Part shown: positions 29,100 to 37,936 of the stretch, one piece after another | Layout: each line of letters opens with the position of its first letter | How positions within the stretch are numbered: position 1 is the stretch's first letter | Assembly (NCBI GenBank): GCA_902373545.1 | Contig: CABKMZ010000010.1 | Coordinates: 1 to 41,471 of the forward strand | Length of the DNA stretch: 41,471 nucleotides | Direction: 5' to 3' | Origin: an uncultured Actinomyces sp. | GTDB taxonomy: Bacteria > Actinomycetota > Actinomycetes > Actinomycetales > Actinomycetaceae | Notes under the pieces: generated by a model | The model's input: the letters and a program-made list of their open reading frames with translations, nothing else | What the model was told of the DNA's origin: nothing | Database searches by the model: none | Translations under genes and position numbers: made by a program

Positions 29100-29843
29100 C
29101 TACGGGAGAGCAATCTGCGAAGCTGCGGCCTCGTCCAGGTAGACGCGCGTCGTGGGGGCCAGGATGCCCGCGACCGGGAGGTCGAGAGGGGACGCACCCG
29201 CGAAGGCACGCCCGAGCGCCTCGGCCTTCCCCTCACCCGCCGTCGTTAGCCATACCTCGGGGCAGGCCTGCATGACGGGCATCGACACCGTGATGCGCTC
29301 AGGCGGCGGCTTCGGGGAATTGCGGATCGCCAGGATGGGGGAGGCCTCGTCCATGTCGACGCGGCCTGGGAACAGCGAGCAGATATGCCCGTCGGGTCCC
29401 ATACCGATGAGCGCGATGTCAAAGGAGGCCCGGCCCATCAGTCTCGCCCACGTCTGCGCGAAAACCGCCGTCGCCTCGTCGAGAGAGCCGCCGCCAGCCG
29501 CGGTTGCATCCGAGGTCGGCATACGCACGAACTCGACCCCGGCGGCCGCGTGGAAGAATCCCTCCCACGCTTGGTCGTCGTTGCGCTCGGCGTGCCCGGC
29601 GGGCACATAGCGCTCATCGACGAGCCACACGCGCACGCGCGACCAGTCGACCTGATTCACCTGGGGAAGCAGGGATGGCAGAAGGGAGGTTGTCACCGCG
29701 CCACCCGATATCGCCACGTTGATACGCCCGGTGTCCCCGGCCTCGTCGATCAGAGTCCTCAGGCGCGCCAGGAACGCGCGGCCGACGGCCTCGTTGAGGG
29801 CCTGAACGCTTGGGAACACCTCGAGGGTGTGGACGGCAACCAT
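29100..29843 (-). CDS. pgl: 6-phosphogluconolactonase
   Basis: A 247-residue cytosolic enzyme of the SugarP isomerase/6PGL family, hydrolysing the product of Zwf. Motifs: AISGGAVTTSLL (sugar-phosphate loop), VWLVDERYVP, and the signature GMGPDGHICSLFPG. The ATG at 29843 (MVAVHTLEVFPS) is preferred. It follows GGAAG at proper distance and directly abuts the opcA stop, while an ATG at 29861 overlaps opcA further and adds six basic residues. It is the last gene of zwf-opcA-pgl. Confidence 0.95.
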   Translation of the reverse strand: MVAVHTLEVFPSVQALNEAVGRAFLARLRTLIDEAGDTGRINVAISGGAVTTSLLPSLLPQVNQVDWSRVRVWLVDERYVPAGHAERNDDQAWEGFFHAAAGVEFVRMPTSDATAAGGGSLDEATAVFAQTWARLMGRASFDIALIGMGPDGHICSLFPGRVDMDEASPILAIRNSPKPPPERITVSMPVMQACPEVWLTTAGEGKAEALGRAFAGASPLDLPVAGILAPTTRVYLDEAAASQIALP

Positions 29844-29844
29844 G

Positions 29845-30786
29845 TCACTCTTCCGTCGCATAGTCGGCCAGGTGCGGCAGCTCGGTGGTGAGCAGCTCGC
29901 CGTAGTAGACGTCAGGATCCAGTCGGCGCAGGTCCTCCATGAGCGAGTCCTGGACGGAGCGACGGGCTAGGTTCACGCTGCGATCCTCCAGGCCCGGGCG
30001 CGAGAGCCGTGCGACCGAGGAGGTGGCGCTGCGCGAGAGCGACACGGTCGTGTCGTCATCGAAGAAGAACGTGATGTCGGTGATCGTGAGGGCCTCGGGG
30101 TCGACGACTCGCTCGACGGGCACACCCAGCTGGTGATGAAGCCACGCCGCCACGAGGAACGGCGAGGGGTGGGTCGCGTTACCCGCCACGCGGATCGAGG
30201 ACGGAAGGCGATCGAAGTCCTCGGCGACGGCGGCCAGCAGCGCGCGCCACAGGGTCACGCCCGCCCACGCCAGGTCGGTGTCGCCCGGCGTGTAAACGGT
30301 GGACAGGGCCGAGAGCGTATCCATCGGGCACGGCGTTGCGCGCGAATCCGTGATTCGCTTGGCGGCGAGGCGGCCAAGCGGGTGCTCGCCCGGGTTCGCC
30401 GGAGGAGTGACCGGCCAGTAGGTGACCACGGGGGTGTCCGACTGGAGCAGCGGCATGACGAGGGAATCGATGTTCGATGCCGCCTCGCCGCGTGGCTCCA
30501 GAATGATGATGTCGGACAGGCCCGCGGCATCGCCCACGCGGATCTGCGCGTTCAGGCGCGCAGTGCCCTCGGTGGACTCGGGCTCAACGATGACGATGAC
30601 GCGACAGGGATGCTCGCGCGAGACCGCGTCCGAAATCTCGATGGCGTTATCCACGTCGATCATGTCGGGCACGCAGATGAGGAGTGTCAGCACGCGGCTC
30701 AGGGCCGCGGATCCGCGCTCGTCACGCAGCTCCACGATGCGCGAGGCAACCTCGGCGGACGTCGTGTTCTTCAGGGTGATAATCAC
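29845..30786 (-). CDS. opcA: Glucose-6-phosphate dehydrogenase assembly protein OpcA
   Basis: About 313 residues, matching OpcA of actinobacteria and cyanobacteria, a factor needed for full activity or oligomerisation of glucose-6-phosphate dehydrogenase. No enzymatic motif is known. Recognisable features are the N-terminal SRVLTLLICVPD and the PVVTYWPVTPPANPGEHPLG stretch. The GTG at 30786 overlaps the zwf stop (GTGA), giving VIITLKNTTSAEV; the frame upstream of it runs inside zwf and is rejected. Confidence 0.94.
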   Translation of the reverse strand: MIITLKNTTSAEVASRIVELRDERGSAALSRVLTLLICVPDMIDVDNAIEISDAVSREHPCRVIVIVEPESTEGTARLNAQIRVGDAAGLSDIIILEPRGEAASNIDSLVMPLLQSDTPVVTYWPVTPPANPGEHPLGRLAAKRITDSRATPCPMDTLSALSTVYTPGDTDLAWAGVTLWRALLAAVAEDFDRLPSSIRVAGNATHPSPFLVAAWLHHQLGVPVERVVDPEALTITDITFFFDDDTTVSLSRSATSSVARLSRPGLEDRSVNLARRSVQDSLMEDLRRLDPDVYYGELLTTELPHLADYATEE

Positions 30787-32309
30787 GGGAGCCTCCAGAA
30801 ACGGCCGTCGCGGGCCAGCATGTCGTGCGCGGACTGGGGGCCCCAGGTGCCCGGCGCGTAGGGCTCGGGCTGGCCCTGGGTCTCCCAGAAGGACAGGATC
30901 GGATCGAGGATTTTCCACGAGGCCTCGACCTCGCGCTGGTGGGGGAAGAGTGGGGCGGAGCCGACGAGAGCATCCAGGATGAGACGCTCGTAGGCCTCGG
31001 GTGAATCCTCCGTGAAGGCGTGGCCGTAGGCGAAGTCCATCGTGACGTCGCGCACCTGCATCGAGGTGCCCGGGACCTTCGCGCCAAGCTTGAGGGTGAG
31101 ACCCTCATCCGGTTGGACGCGGATGACGAGCGCGTTCTGAGCAGACTCGCTGAGGGCCGAGTTGCCGAAGGGCACGTGGGCGGAGCGCTTAAAGATGACG
31201 GCGATCTCGGTGACGCGCTTGCCCAGGCGCTTGCCGGCGCGCAGGTAGAAGGGAACGCCCGCCCAGCGTCGCGTGTCGACAAACAGCTTGATTGCCGCGA
31301 AGGTGTCGGTCGTTGAGTCGGCGGGAATACCGTCCTCCTCGAGGTAGCCGCGCACCTGGTCGCCGCCCTGCCAGCCGCCCGCGTACTGTCCGCGGGCCGT
31401 GTCGGCGGCCAGGTCCTCGGGCAGACGCACGGCGGACAAAACCTTTTCCTTTTCGGCCTGGATCTCCTCGGGCGTGAAGTGAACGGGCTCCTCCATGGCG
31501 GTCAGCGCCATGAGCTGGAGCAGGTGGTTCTGAATGATGTCGCGGGCCGCACCGATGCCGTCGTAGTAGCCCGCGCGCGTTCCGATGCCGATGTCTTCGG
31601 CCATCGTGATCTGCACGGAATCGACGTAGTTGGCCTTCCACAGCGGCTCGAACATGGCGTTGGCGAAGCGCATCGCCATGATGTTCTGGACCGTTTCCTT
31701 GCCCAGGTAGTGGTCGATACGGAAGACGTCTTGCTCGTCGAAGATCTGTGAGATGACGTCGGAGAGTTCGCGCGCCGACTCGAGATTGTGGCCGAAGGGC
31801 TTCTCGATGATGACGCGACGCCATTCGCGGCCCTGACGCTTGTTGAGGCCTGTGTCGGACAGGTGCTTGGCGACGACGGGGAAGTAGGACGGCGGAATCG
31901 ACAGGTAGAACGCGTGGTTGCCGCCGGTGCCGCGCACGCGGTCCAGCTCTGCGACGGTGTCGGCGAGTCGGCGGTATGCCTCCGGGTCATCGAAGGTGCC
32001 CGAGACGAAGCGCAGGCCCGAGCGCAGCTGGTTCCACGTGCCTTCGTTGAAGCCGGTGCGGGTGTGGGCCTCGATGGACGCGCGCACGTACTCCTCGAAG
32101 TCCTGGGGGCTCCAGTCTCGCCGTGCGAAGCCGGTCAGCGAGAAAGCGGGGTGGAGCAGACCGCGGTTGGCCAAATCGTAGATGGCGGGCAGGAGCTTTT
32201 TGCGCGCAAGGTCACCGGTGATGCCGAAGATGACGAGGCCGCAGGGTGGTGAAATGCGCGGAAGCCTGCGGTCTTGGGGATCGCGCAGGGTGGGAATCGC
32301 GTTGGTCAC
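30783..32309 (-). CDS. zwf: Glucose-6-phosphate 1-dehydrogenase
   Basis: A 508-residue NADP-linked dehydrogenase, entry to the oxidative pentose phosphate pathway. The nucleotide-binding motif FGITGDLARKK is at residues 28-38 and the active-site motif RIDHYLGKETVQN falls near 196-208. RAGKRLGKRVTEIA lies in the C-terminal half. The GTG at 32309 gives VTNAIPTLRDPQDRR; GGAG lies 13 bases upstream. It lies downstream of the tkt terminator and is followed without a gap by opcA. Confidence 0.97.
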   Translation of the reverse strand: MTNAIPTLRDPQDRRLPRISPPCGLVIFGITGDLARKKLLPAIYDLANRGLLHPAFSLTGFARRDWSPQDFEEYVRASIEAHTRTGFNEGTWNQLRSGLRFVSGTFDDPEAYRRLADTVAELDRVRGTGGNHAFYLSIPPSYFPVVAKHLSDTGLNKRQGREWRRVIIEKPFGHNLESARELSDVISQIFDEQDVFRIDHYLGKETVQNIMAMRFANAMFEPLWKANYVDSVQITMAEDIGIGTRAGYYDGIGAARDIIQNHLLQLMALTAMEEPVHFTPEEIQAEKEKVLSAVRLPEDLAADTARGQYAGGWQGGDQVRGYLEEDGIPADSTTDTFAAIKLFVDTRRWAGVPFYLRAGKRLGKRVTEIAVIFKRSAHVPFGNSALSESAQNALVIRVQPDEGLTLKLGAKVPGTSMQVRDVTMDFAYGHAFTEDSPEAYERLILDALVGSAPLFPHQREVEASWKILDPILSFWETQGQPEPYAPGTWGPQSAHDMLARDGRFWRLP

Positions 32310-32414
32310 GAGGTAACGCTCCGTTCACTCGGGGAGGGGGACGAGGCCGTGGCCCGCATGCGTTCCAGCAGGGACGCAGTGGGGGACCGAGGACCCACAC
32401 ATGACTATGAGAAT

Positions 32415-32450
32415 AGGGCTGCTGACGCGCATGTGCGCGTCAGCAGCCCT
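32415..32450 (-). terminator. tkt terminator
   Basis: AGGGCTGCTGACGCGCA (32415-32431) and its exact complement (32434-32450) form a 17-bp arm pair around two bases; about 15 bp can form with a 4-6 base loop. It lies 26 bases beyond the tkt stop and separates tkt from zwf. Confidence 0.88.
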
Positions 32451-32475
32451 TCCGTCAGTTCAGGTGACTACAAAG

Positions 32476-34560
32476 TCACGCGCGTGCTTCCGCGATGGAT
32501 TCCTTCGCGGCGGCGGCGACGTGCTCGGCGTCGATGCCGTACTCCTTGAAGAGGAGTTCGCCGGGGGCGGACGCGCCGAAGTGCTCGATGGACACCGCGC
32601 GGCCGGCGTCGCCGATCCAGCGGTACCACGGCAGGGCCAGGCCGGCCTCGACGGAGACGCGGGCGCGCACCGACGGGGGCAGCACGGTGTCGCGGTAGGA
32701 GCGGTCCTGGGCCTCGAACCAGTCGAGGCAGGGAACCGACACGACGCGGGCGGCCACGCCCTCGGCGGCCAGGGCCTCGCGCGCCTCGAGGGCGACGGAG
32801 ACCTCGGAGCCCGAGGCCATGAGGATCACGTCGGGCGTGCCTTCGGTGTCGGCCAGGACGTAGGCGCCGCGCGCCAGGTCCTCGGTCGTGGCCAGGCCGG
32901 TGCCTTCACCGCGAGCCGGGTTGGGCAGGTTCTGGCGCGACAGGATGATCGCGGCGGGGTGAGACTGCTCGAGGATGGCCTTCCAGGAGGCGGCCGTCTC
33001 GGCGGCGTCGGCGGGGCGCACGACCGCGAGGTTGGGGATCGCGCGGTAGGATGCCAGGTGCTCGATCGGCTGGTGGGTCGGGCCGTCTTCGCCCACGCCG
33101 ATGGAGTCGTGGGTCCACACGTAGGTGACGGGCAGATCCATGAGGGCCGCGAGGCGCACGGCGCCGCGCATGAAGTCGGAGAACACGAAGAACGTGCCAC
33201 CGTAGGCGCGGGTCAGGCCGTCCGCGGCAATGCCGTTGAGGGCAGCGCCCATCGCGAACTCGCGCACGCCGAAGTGCAGGTTACGGCCAAACTCGTCGCC
33301 GCTGAAGGAGGAGGAAGAGCGGTGCGCGGGAAGGAACGAAGGCTCGCCCTTCAGGAAGGTGTTGTTGGAGCCTGCGAGGTCGGCGGAGCCGCCCCACAGC
33401 TCGGGCAGGACGGGTGCGATGGCGTTAAGGACCTGGCCGGAGGCCGCGCGGGTGGCCAGCGCCTTGCCTTCTTCGAAGGTCGGCAGCGCGGCTTCCCAGC
33501 CCTCGGGCAGGCGGCCGGCGGACAGGCGCTCGAGGAGCGCGGCGCCCTCGGGGTTGGCGGCCTTCCAGGCCTCGAAACGGGCGTCCCAGTCCTTGCGGTA
33601 CTCGGCCGCGCGCGCGGCTGCGCGCGCACGCACCTCGTCGACGACGGAGGCATCGACGTCAAACATCTTCTCGGGGTCGGCTCCCAGGGCGACCTTGAGG
33701 CCAGCCAGGGCCTCGCCACCGAGCTTGGCGCCGTGGATGCCGCCGGTGTTCTGCTTGCCGGGGGTGGGCCAGCCGATGATCGTGCGCAGCGCGATGAGCG
33801 AGGGCTTGCGGGTCTCGGCCTTGGCAGCCTCAAGGGCCTCGTTCAGGGCGGCGGTGTTCTCCTCGTAGGAGCCGTCCTCACCGAGCCAGTCGACGCGCTG
33901 GACGTGCCAGCCGTAGGCCTCGTAGCGGGCCAGGACGTCCTCGGTGAAGGCGATCGAGGTGTTGTCCTCGATGGAGATGTGGTTGTCGTCCCAGATGACG
34001 GTGATGTTGCCGAGCTCCTGGGTGCCGGCCAGCGAGGAGGCCTCGGCGGACACGCCCTCTTCGAAGCAGCCGTCGCCGGCGATGACGTAGACGTTGTGGT
34101 CGAACACGGACTCGCCCAGGGGAGTCTCGGGGTCGAGCAGGCCGTGGACGCGGCGGGCGTTCATGGCGAAGCCGACGGCGGAGGCGATACCGGTGCCCAG
34201 CGGGCCGGTCGTGATCTCGACGCCCTTGGTGTGTCGGTACTCGGGGTGTCCCGGCGTCAGGGAGCCTGCGGTGCGCAGCTTCTTGACGTCGTCAAGCTCG
34301 AGGCCGAAGCCGCTCAGGTAGAGCTGGACATACTGGGTGAGCGAGGAATGGCCAGCGGAGAGAATGAAACGGTCACGGCCGATCCATCGAGGATCGGCCG
34401 GATCAACGTTCATGACCTTGTTGTACAAAAGGTACGCTGCGGGTGCGAGCGAGATAGCGGCGCCGGGGTGGCCCGAGCCCGCCTGCTCGACGGCGTCCGC
34501 CGCGAGGAGCTTGGCGGTCTTCACCGCTTCATCGTCGATATGATCCCATTGAAGTGTCAC
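32476..34560 (-). CDS. tkt: Transketolase
   Basis: A 694-residue thiamine-diphosphate enzyme of the non-oxidative pentose phosphate pathway. The N-terminal AVEQAGSGHPGAAISLAP motif, the TPP/Mg signature GDGCFEEGVSAEA...WDDNHISIE, GVREFAMGAALNGIA with the catalytic glutamate, and WTHDSIGVGEDGPTHQPIEHL are all present. The GTG at 34560 follows GGAGG. In many actinobacteria tal and sometimes pgi lie between tkt and zwf; here tkt is followed directly by zwf. Confidence 0.97.
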   Translation of the reverse strand: MTLQWDHIDDEAVKTAKLLAADAVEQAGSGHPGAAISLAPAAYLLYNKVMNVDPADPRWIGRDRFILSAGHSSLTQYVQLYLSGFGLELDDVKKLRTAGSLTPGHPEYRHTKGVEITTGPLGTGIASAVGFAMNARRVHGLLDPETPLGESVFDHNVYVIAGDGCFEEGVSAEASSLAGTQELGNITVIWDDNHISIEDNTSIAFTEDVLARYEAYGWHVQRVDWLGEDGSYEENTAALNEALEAAKAETRKPSLIALRTIIGWPTPGKQNTGGIHGAKLGGEALAGLKVALGADPEKMFDVDASVVDEVRARAAARAAEYRKDWDARFEAWKAANPEGAALLERLSAGRLPEGWEAALPTFEEGKALATRAASGQVLNAIAPVLPELWGGSADLAGSNNTFLKGEPSFLPAHRSSSSFSGDEFGRNLHFGVREFAMGAALNGIAADGLTRAYGGTFFVFSDFMRGAVRLAALMDLPVTYVWTHDSIGVGEDGPTHQPIEHLASYRAIPNLAVVRPADAAETAASWKAILEQSHPAAIILSRQNLPNPARGEGTGLATTEDLARGAYVLADTEGTPDVILMASGSEVSVALEAREALAAEGVAARVVSVPCLDWFEAQDRSYRDTVLPPSVRARVSVEAGLALPWYRWIGDAGRAVSIEHFGASAPGELLFKEYGIDAEHVAAAAKESIAEARA

Positions 34561-34621
34561 GTCGGCCTCCAGCCGTATTTAGGTCCCCAACATCGGGGTA
34601 GGGAAATGGTTACCGCGTCAC

Positions 34622-34627
34622 ATACTA
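34622..34627 (-). promoter_or_regulatory. Candidate -10 box of tkt
   Basis: TAGTAT on the minus strand, giving a leader of about 55 bases that contains GGAGG before the GTG at 34560. The upstream -35 is weak. Confidence 0.45.
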
Positions 34628-34660
34628 GCGAAATTGTGCGCACGCGCATAGGGATCGCGC

Positions 34661-34676
34661 ACATTTGTTGAAATGT
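34661..34676. promoter_or_regulatory. Inverted repeat in the tkt/xerD divergent promoter region
   Basis: ACATTT and AAATGT form 6-base arms around GTTG. It lies five bases upstream of the xerD -10 box and behind the tkt promoter, so a bound protein could affect both genes. Function is unproven. Confidence 0.3.
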
Positions 34677-34680
34677 CGCT

Positions 34681-34686
34681 TACTCT
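34681..34686 (+). promoter_or_regulatory. -10 box of a leaderless xerD transcript
   Basis: TACTCT is followed by six bases (GACACT) and ATG 34693, the leaderless spacing. There is no Shine-Dalgarno-like sequence before the ATG. Confidence 0.55.
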
Positions 34687-34692
34687 GACACT

Positions 34693-35643
34693 ATGACATC
34701 CCTCGAAGCAGCCGTGAATGAGTGGGTGGACTATCTGCGCGTCGAGAAGGGCGCGTCGTCTCACACCGTCTCGAACTATCGTCGTGACGCGTTGCGCTAT
34801 GCCCGTGACCTGGAGGAACGAGGGGTTCGCAGTCTCGCCGAGGTCAGCGCGCGCGACATTGAGGACTACACGATGAGGCTCGCGTCGGGGGAGGTGACGG
34901 GCACGCCCGCGGCGGCCTCGTCGGTTGCTCGCGCCTCCGCAGCGATCCGAGGCCTGCACAAGTACGCGCTCACGGAAGGCCTTGTTGGGGTTGATCCCGC
35001 CGCCCAGCTGAGGGCGCCTCGAGCGGGCCGCCACCTGCCCAAGGCGCTGACGGTCGGCGAGGTCGGCCGACTCTTGGACGTGGCCCACGCGAACGACTCG
35101 CCGATCGGCCTGCGCGACTGTGCCCTGTTGGAACTCCTGTACGCGACGGGCGCGCGAGTGTCCGAAGCTGTCGCTTTGAGCGCCGACGACCTCGACCTGG
35201 ACGGCGACGTGCCGGTGGTGCGCCTGTTCGGTAAGGGGCGCAAGGAACGGATCGTGCCCGTGGGGTCGTTCGCAGTGGAGGCCCTCGGCGCGTACCGGGT
35301 ACGCGCCCGTCCTGCCTTGGCAGCCCGAGGCCGTGGTTCCACCGCGTTCTTCCTGAACTCTCGGGGCGGGCCCCTGTCGCGGCAGAGCGCGTGGACGGCG
35401 ATCCGGCGCGCGGCGCAGGCCGCAGACCTGGGGGACAAGGTCTCGCCGCACACGATGAGACACTCATTTGCCACCCACCTGCTGGAGGGTGGAGCGAGCG
35501 TGCGCGAGGTCCAAGAGCTCCTCGGACATGCCTCAGTGGCGACCACGCAGATATATACGGCGGTCACGGCCGCCGCGCTGCGCGAGGTTTTTACACTCTC
35601 GCACCCCCGGGCGCGTGGCACCCACGAAGTGCCCGGGCAATGA
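34693..35643 (+). CDS. xerD: Tyrosine recombinase XerD
   Basis: A 316-residue site-specific recombinase that, with XerC, resolves chromosome dimers at dif. An N-terminal SAM-like core-binding domain occupies about residues 1-95. All catalytic residues are visible: R155 (ATGARVSE), a lysine in GKGRKER (181-184), H253 and R256 (HTMRHSFATHLL), H279 (LGHAS) and nucleophile Y288 (TTQIYT). Position before parA and scpAB is the usual one for actinobacterial xerD, so a phage or island integrase is unlikely. Confidence 0.95.
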   Translation: MTSLEAAVNEWVDYLRVEKGASSHTVSNYRRDALRYARDLEERGVRSLAEVSARDIEDYTMRLASGEVTGTPAAASSVARASAAIRGLHKYALTEGLVGVDPAAQLRAPRAGRHLPKALTVGEVGRLLDVAHANDSPIGLRDCALLELLYATGARVSEAVALSADDLDLDGDVPVVRLFGKGRKERIVPVGSFAVEALGAYRVRARPALAARGRGSTAFFLNSRGGPLSRQSAWTAIRRAAQAADLGDKVSPHTMRHSFATHLLEGGASVREVQELLGHASVATTQIYTAVTAAALREVFTLSHPRARGTHEVPGQ

Positions 35644-35645
35644 CC

Positions 35646-35651
35646 TAGGAT
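35646..35651 (+). promoter_or_regulatory. -10 box of a leaderless parA transcript
   Basis: TAGGAT is followed by six bases (GGACAC) and the GTG at 35658. It starts only three bases after the xerD stop, so parA-scpAB can be expressed apart from xerD. Confidence 0.6.
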
Positions 35652-35657
35652 GGACAC

Positions 35658-36521
35658 GTGACCGAGAATTCGCATCCGACGCTGACGAACGATCTGCCTG
35701 ATGAGCAGGTCGATTTCCCCGTGCCCGCGCCTCTGACGGGGCACGGTCCCGCCCGCGTAATCGCGATGTGTAACCAAAAGGGAGGCGTCGGTAAGACGAC
35801 GACCACGATCAACCTGGGGGCGGCGTTGGCCGAGTACGGCCGCCGCGTCCTCATCGTCGACTTCGACCCGCAGGGTGCCGCGTCAGTGGGCCTGGGCATC
35901 AACGCCCTCGACATGGAGCAGACGATCTACACGCTGCTCATGAACCCGAAGGCCGACGTGCGCGCGACGATTTGCCAGACCGCCACGGACAACCTGGATA
36001 TCATCCCTGCGAACATTGACCTGTCGGCCGCCGAGGTGCAGCTCGTCAACGAGGTGGCCCGCGAGAGCGCGCTGGCTCGCGTCCTGCGCCACGTCGAGGC
36101 GGACTACGACGTGATCCTCATCGACTGCCAGCCGTCGCTGGGCCTGCTCGCCGTCAACGCGCTGACCGCCGCGCACGGTGTCATCGTGCCCGTCGAGGCG
36201 GAGTTCTTCGCGCTGCGCGGCGTCGCCCTGCTGGTGGAGACCATCGAGACGGTTCGTGACCGCATCAACCCGCGTCTGAAGATCGACGGTATTGTCGCGA
36301 CCATGGTGGACCTGCGTACGCTGCACTCGCGCGAGGTTCTCCAGCGCCTGCAGGAGGCATTCGGCGACCTGGTCTTCGACACGCGCATCGGGCGCACGAT
36401 CAAGTTCCCCGACGCCTCCGTGGCGACCGAGCCGATCATCTCCTACGCGCCCAACCACGCGGGGGCGCACGCGTATCGCCGACTGGCGCGCGAAATCATC
36501 GCCCGTGGCGACGCCGCCTGA
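35658..36521 (+). CDS. parA: ParA family ATPase linked to ScpAB
   Basis: A 287-residue deviant-Walker ATPase of the ParA/Soj type. The deviant Walker A KGGVGKTT is at residues 41-48, with VDFDPQGAAS (67-76) and VILIDCQPSLGLL as Walker B. No parB is nearby; this copy is the one typically coupled with scpA/scpB, so a role with condensin or chromosome organisation is inferred, not shown. A 30-residue acidic N-terminal extension precedes the fold. Its end overlaps scpA by 17 bases. Confidence 0.93.
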   Translation: MTENSHPTLTNDLPDEQVDFPVPAPLTGHGPARVIAMCNQKGGVGKTTTTINLGAALAEYGRRVLIVDFDPQGAASVGLGINALDMEQTIYTLLMNPKADVRATICQTATDNLDIIPANIDLSAAEVQLVNEVARESALARVLRHVEADYDVILIDCQPSLGLLAVNALTAAHGVIVPVEAEFFALRGVALLVETIETVRDRINPRLKIDGIVATMVDLRTLHSREVLQRLQEAFGDLVFDTRIGRTIKFPDASVATEPIISYAPNHAGAHAYRRLAREIIARGDAA

Positions 36522-37383
36522 CTCGATCGAGGTCCAGGGGGAGTTCGAGTTTTTTGCCGTCTCCCTGCCCGTCTTCGAGGGTCCGTTTGATCTGCTCTTG
36601 TCGCTGATCGCGCGTCAGAAGCTCGACATCACCGAGGTCGCGCTGGCCCAGGTCACCGACGAGTTCATCGCCTTCATGAAGGCCTCGCCGGACCTGTCGC
36701 GCACGACGGAGTTCCTGGTGGTAGCCGCCACCCTCCTCGACATGAAGGCCGCGCGCCTGCTGCCTCGTATCGATGACGAGGAGCACGCGAGCGAGGCCGA
36801 CCTGGAGGCCCGCGACCTGCTGTTTTCTCGCCTCCTGCAGTACCGCGCCTTCAAGGAAGCCTCCAAGGACCTCGACGCGCGCATGGGCCAGTTCGCCTCG
36901 TACGTGGCGCGCGAGGTTCCTCTGGAGCCTCACTTCGCGACCCTGCTGCCCGAGCTGCGTTGGCACACGACCCCCGAGGACCTGGCTCGCCTGGCCGCCG
37001 ACGCCCTGTCCGCCTCTCCGCCTACCGTCGCGGTCTCGCACCTGCATGACCCTGTCGTGCCCGTGCGCGAACAGGCGCTCGTCGTTGCCGCAATGCTCGC
37101 GCGGGCCGGGGAGATGACCTTCCACGAGCTCGTCGCCGACGCGCCCACGCGCGCTGTCGTCGTCTCGCGCTTCCTGGCGCTGCTTGAGCTCTACCGACGC
37201 GGAGCCGTCGAGTTCATTCAGGACGAGGCCTTGGCACGCCTGTCGATCCAATGGACCGGGAGCAGCGACCAGATCGATATCGACGTGGACGACTACACGG
37301 GCCACACCAGCGCTCAGGCCACCACGGCCTCGTCAGTGGAGTACACCGACGCCGACATGCAAGGAGCACACAGCGATGACTGA
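36505..37383 (+). CDS. scpA: Segregation and condensation protein A
   Basis: A 292-residue kleisin that bridges SMC heads and binds ScpB. The N-terminal FEGPFDLLLSLIARQKLDI motif is diagnostic, followed by ATLLDMKAARLLP and a C-terminal winged-helix part. The GTG at 36505 (VATPPDSIEVQGEFEF) is chosen. The frame is open far upstream, but that part lies inside parA and has no homology to kleisins. It overlaps parA and scpB, showing translational coupling. Confidence 0.93.
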   Translation: MATPPDSIEVQGEFEFFAVSLPVFEGPFDLLLSLIARQKLDITEVALAQVTDEFIAFMKASPDLSRTTEFLVVAATLLDMKAARLLPRIDDEEHASEADLEARDLLFSRLLQYRAFKEASKDLDARMGQFASYVAREVPLEPHFATLLPELRWHTTPEDLARLAADALSASPPTVAVSHLHDPVVPVREQALVVAAMLARAGEMTFHELVADAPTRAVVVSRFLALLELYRRGAVEFIQDEALARLSIQWTGSSDQIDIDVDDYTGHTSAQATTASSVEYTDADMQGAHSDD

Positions 37384-37936
37384 GCACGACCTGCGCGCAC
37401 CCATCGAGGCGATCCTCATGGTCGCCTCCGAACCCGTGACACCCGAGGACCTGGGAGCCGCGCTGGGCGCTGACCCCACCCAGGTCGAAGACACGCTCAG
37501 AGCCCTCGCGAGCGAATACCTGGGGGAGTCGGGCGCTCCGGCACGCGGCTTCGAGCTGCGCGAAGTCGGGGGCGGTTGGCGCATCTACTCCGCGCGTGCC
37601 CACGCCGATGTCGTGGGCCGCTTCGTCGTCGGCTCCTCCCACGCGCGCCTGTCCCAGGCAGCCCTCGAAACGCTGGCCGTCATCGCCTACCGCCAGCCGA
37701 TCTCGCGCACGCGCATCGCTCGCATTCGCGGCGTCAACGTCGACGGCGTCGTGCGCACCCTGCTCGCCCGAGGCCTCGTGGAAGAGACGGGGGCGACACC
37801 ATCCGGGGCGCGCCTATACGGCACGACCGGGGAGTTTCTTGAGAAAATGGGAATGACGAACCTGTCGGAGCTGGTACCCTTGGCACCCTACTTGCCAGAC
37901 GCCGATGCGCTGGACGAATTGGAGGAAGAACTATGA
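37376..37936 (+). CDS. scpB: Segregation and condensation protein B
   Basis: A 186-residue tandem winged-helix partner of ScpA in the SMC complex. Diagnostic parts are IEAILMVASEPVTPEDL at the N-terminus, LSQAALETLAVIAYRQPISR and the IRGVNVDGVVRTLLARGLVEE helix-turn-helix. AAGGAG at 37361-37366 precedes ATG 37376, which overlaps the scpA stop by eight bases. The earlier open frame belongs to the scpA region and is not used. Its TGA overlaps the rluB ATG. Confidence 0.95.
   Translation: MTEHDLRAPIEAILMVASEPVTPEDLGAALGADPTQVEDTLRALASEYLGESGAPARGFELREVGGGWRIYSARAHADVVGRFVVGSSHARLSQAALETLAVIAYRQPISRTRIARIRGVNVDGVVRTLLARGLVEETGATPSGARLYGTTGEFLEKMGMTNLSELVPLAPYLPDADALDELEEEL

Noticed and set aside
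34693..35643. Phage or island integrase
   Set aside because: The tyrosine recombinase is XerD-like in length and sits in the conserved xerD-parA-scpAB context with no attachment sites or cargo.
36292..36504. Long N-terminal extension of scpA
   Set aside because: It lies wholly inside parA and has no kleisin-like sequence; GTG 36505 gives a normal ScpA.
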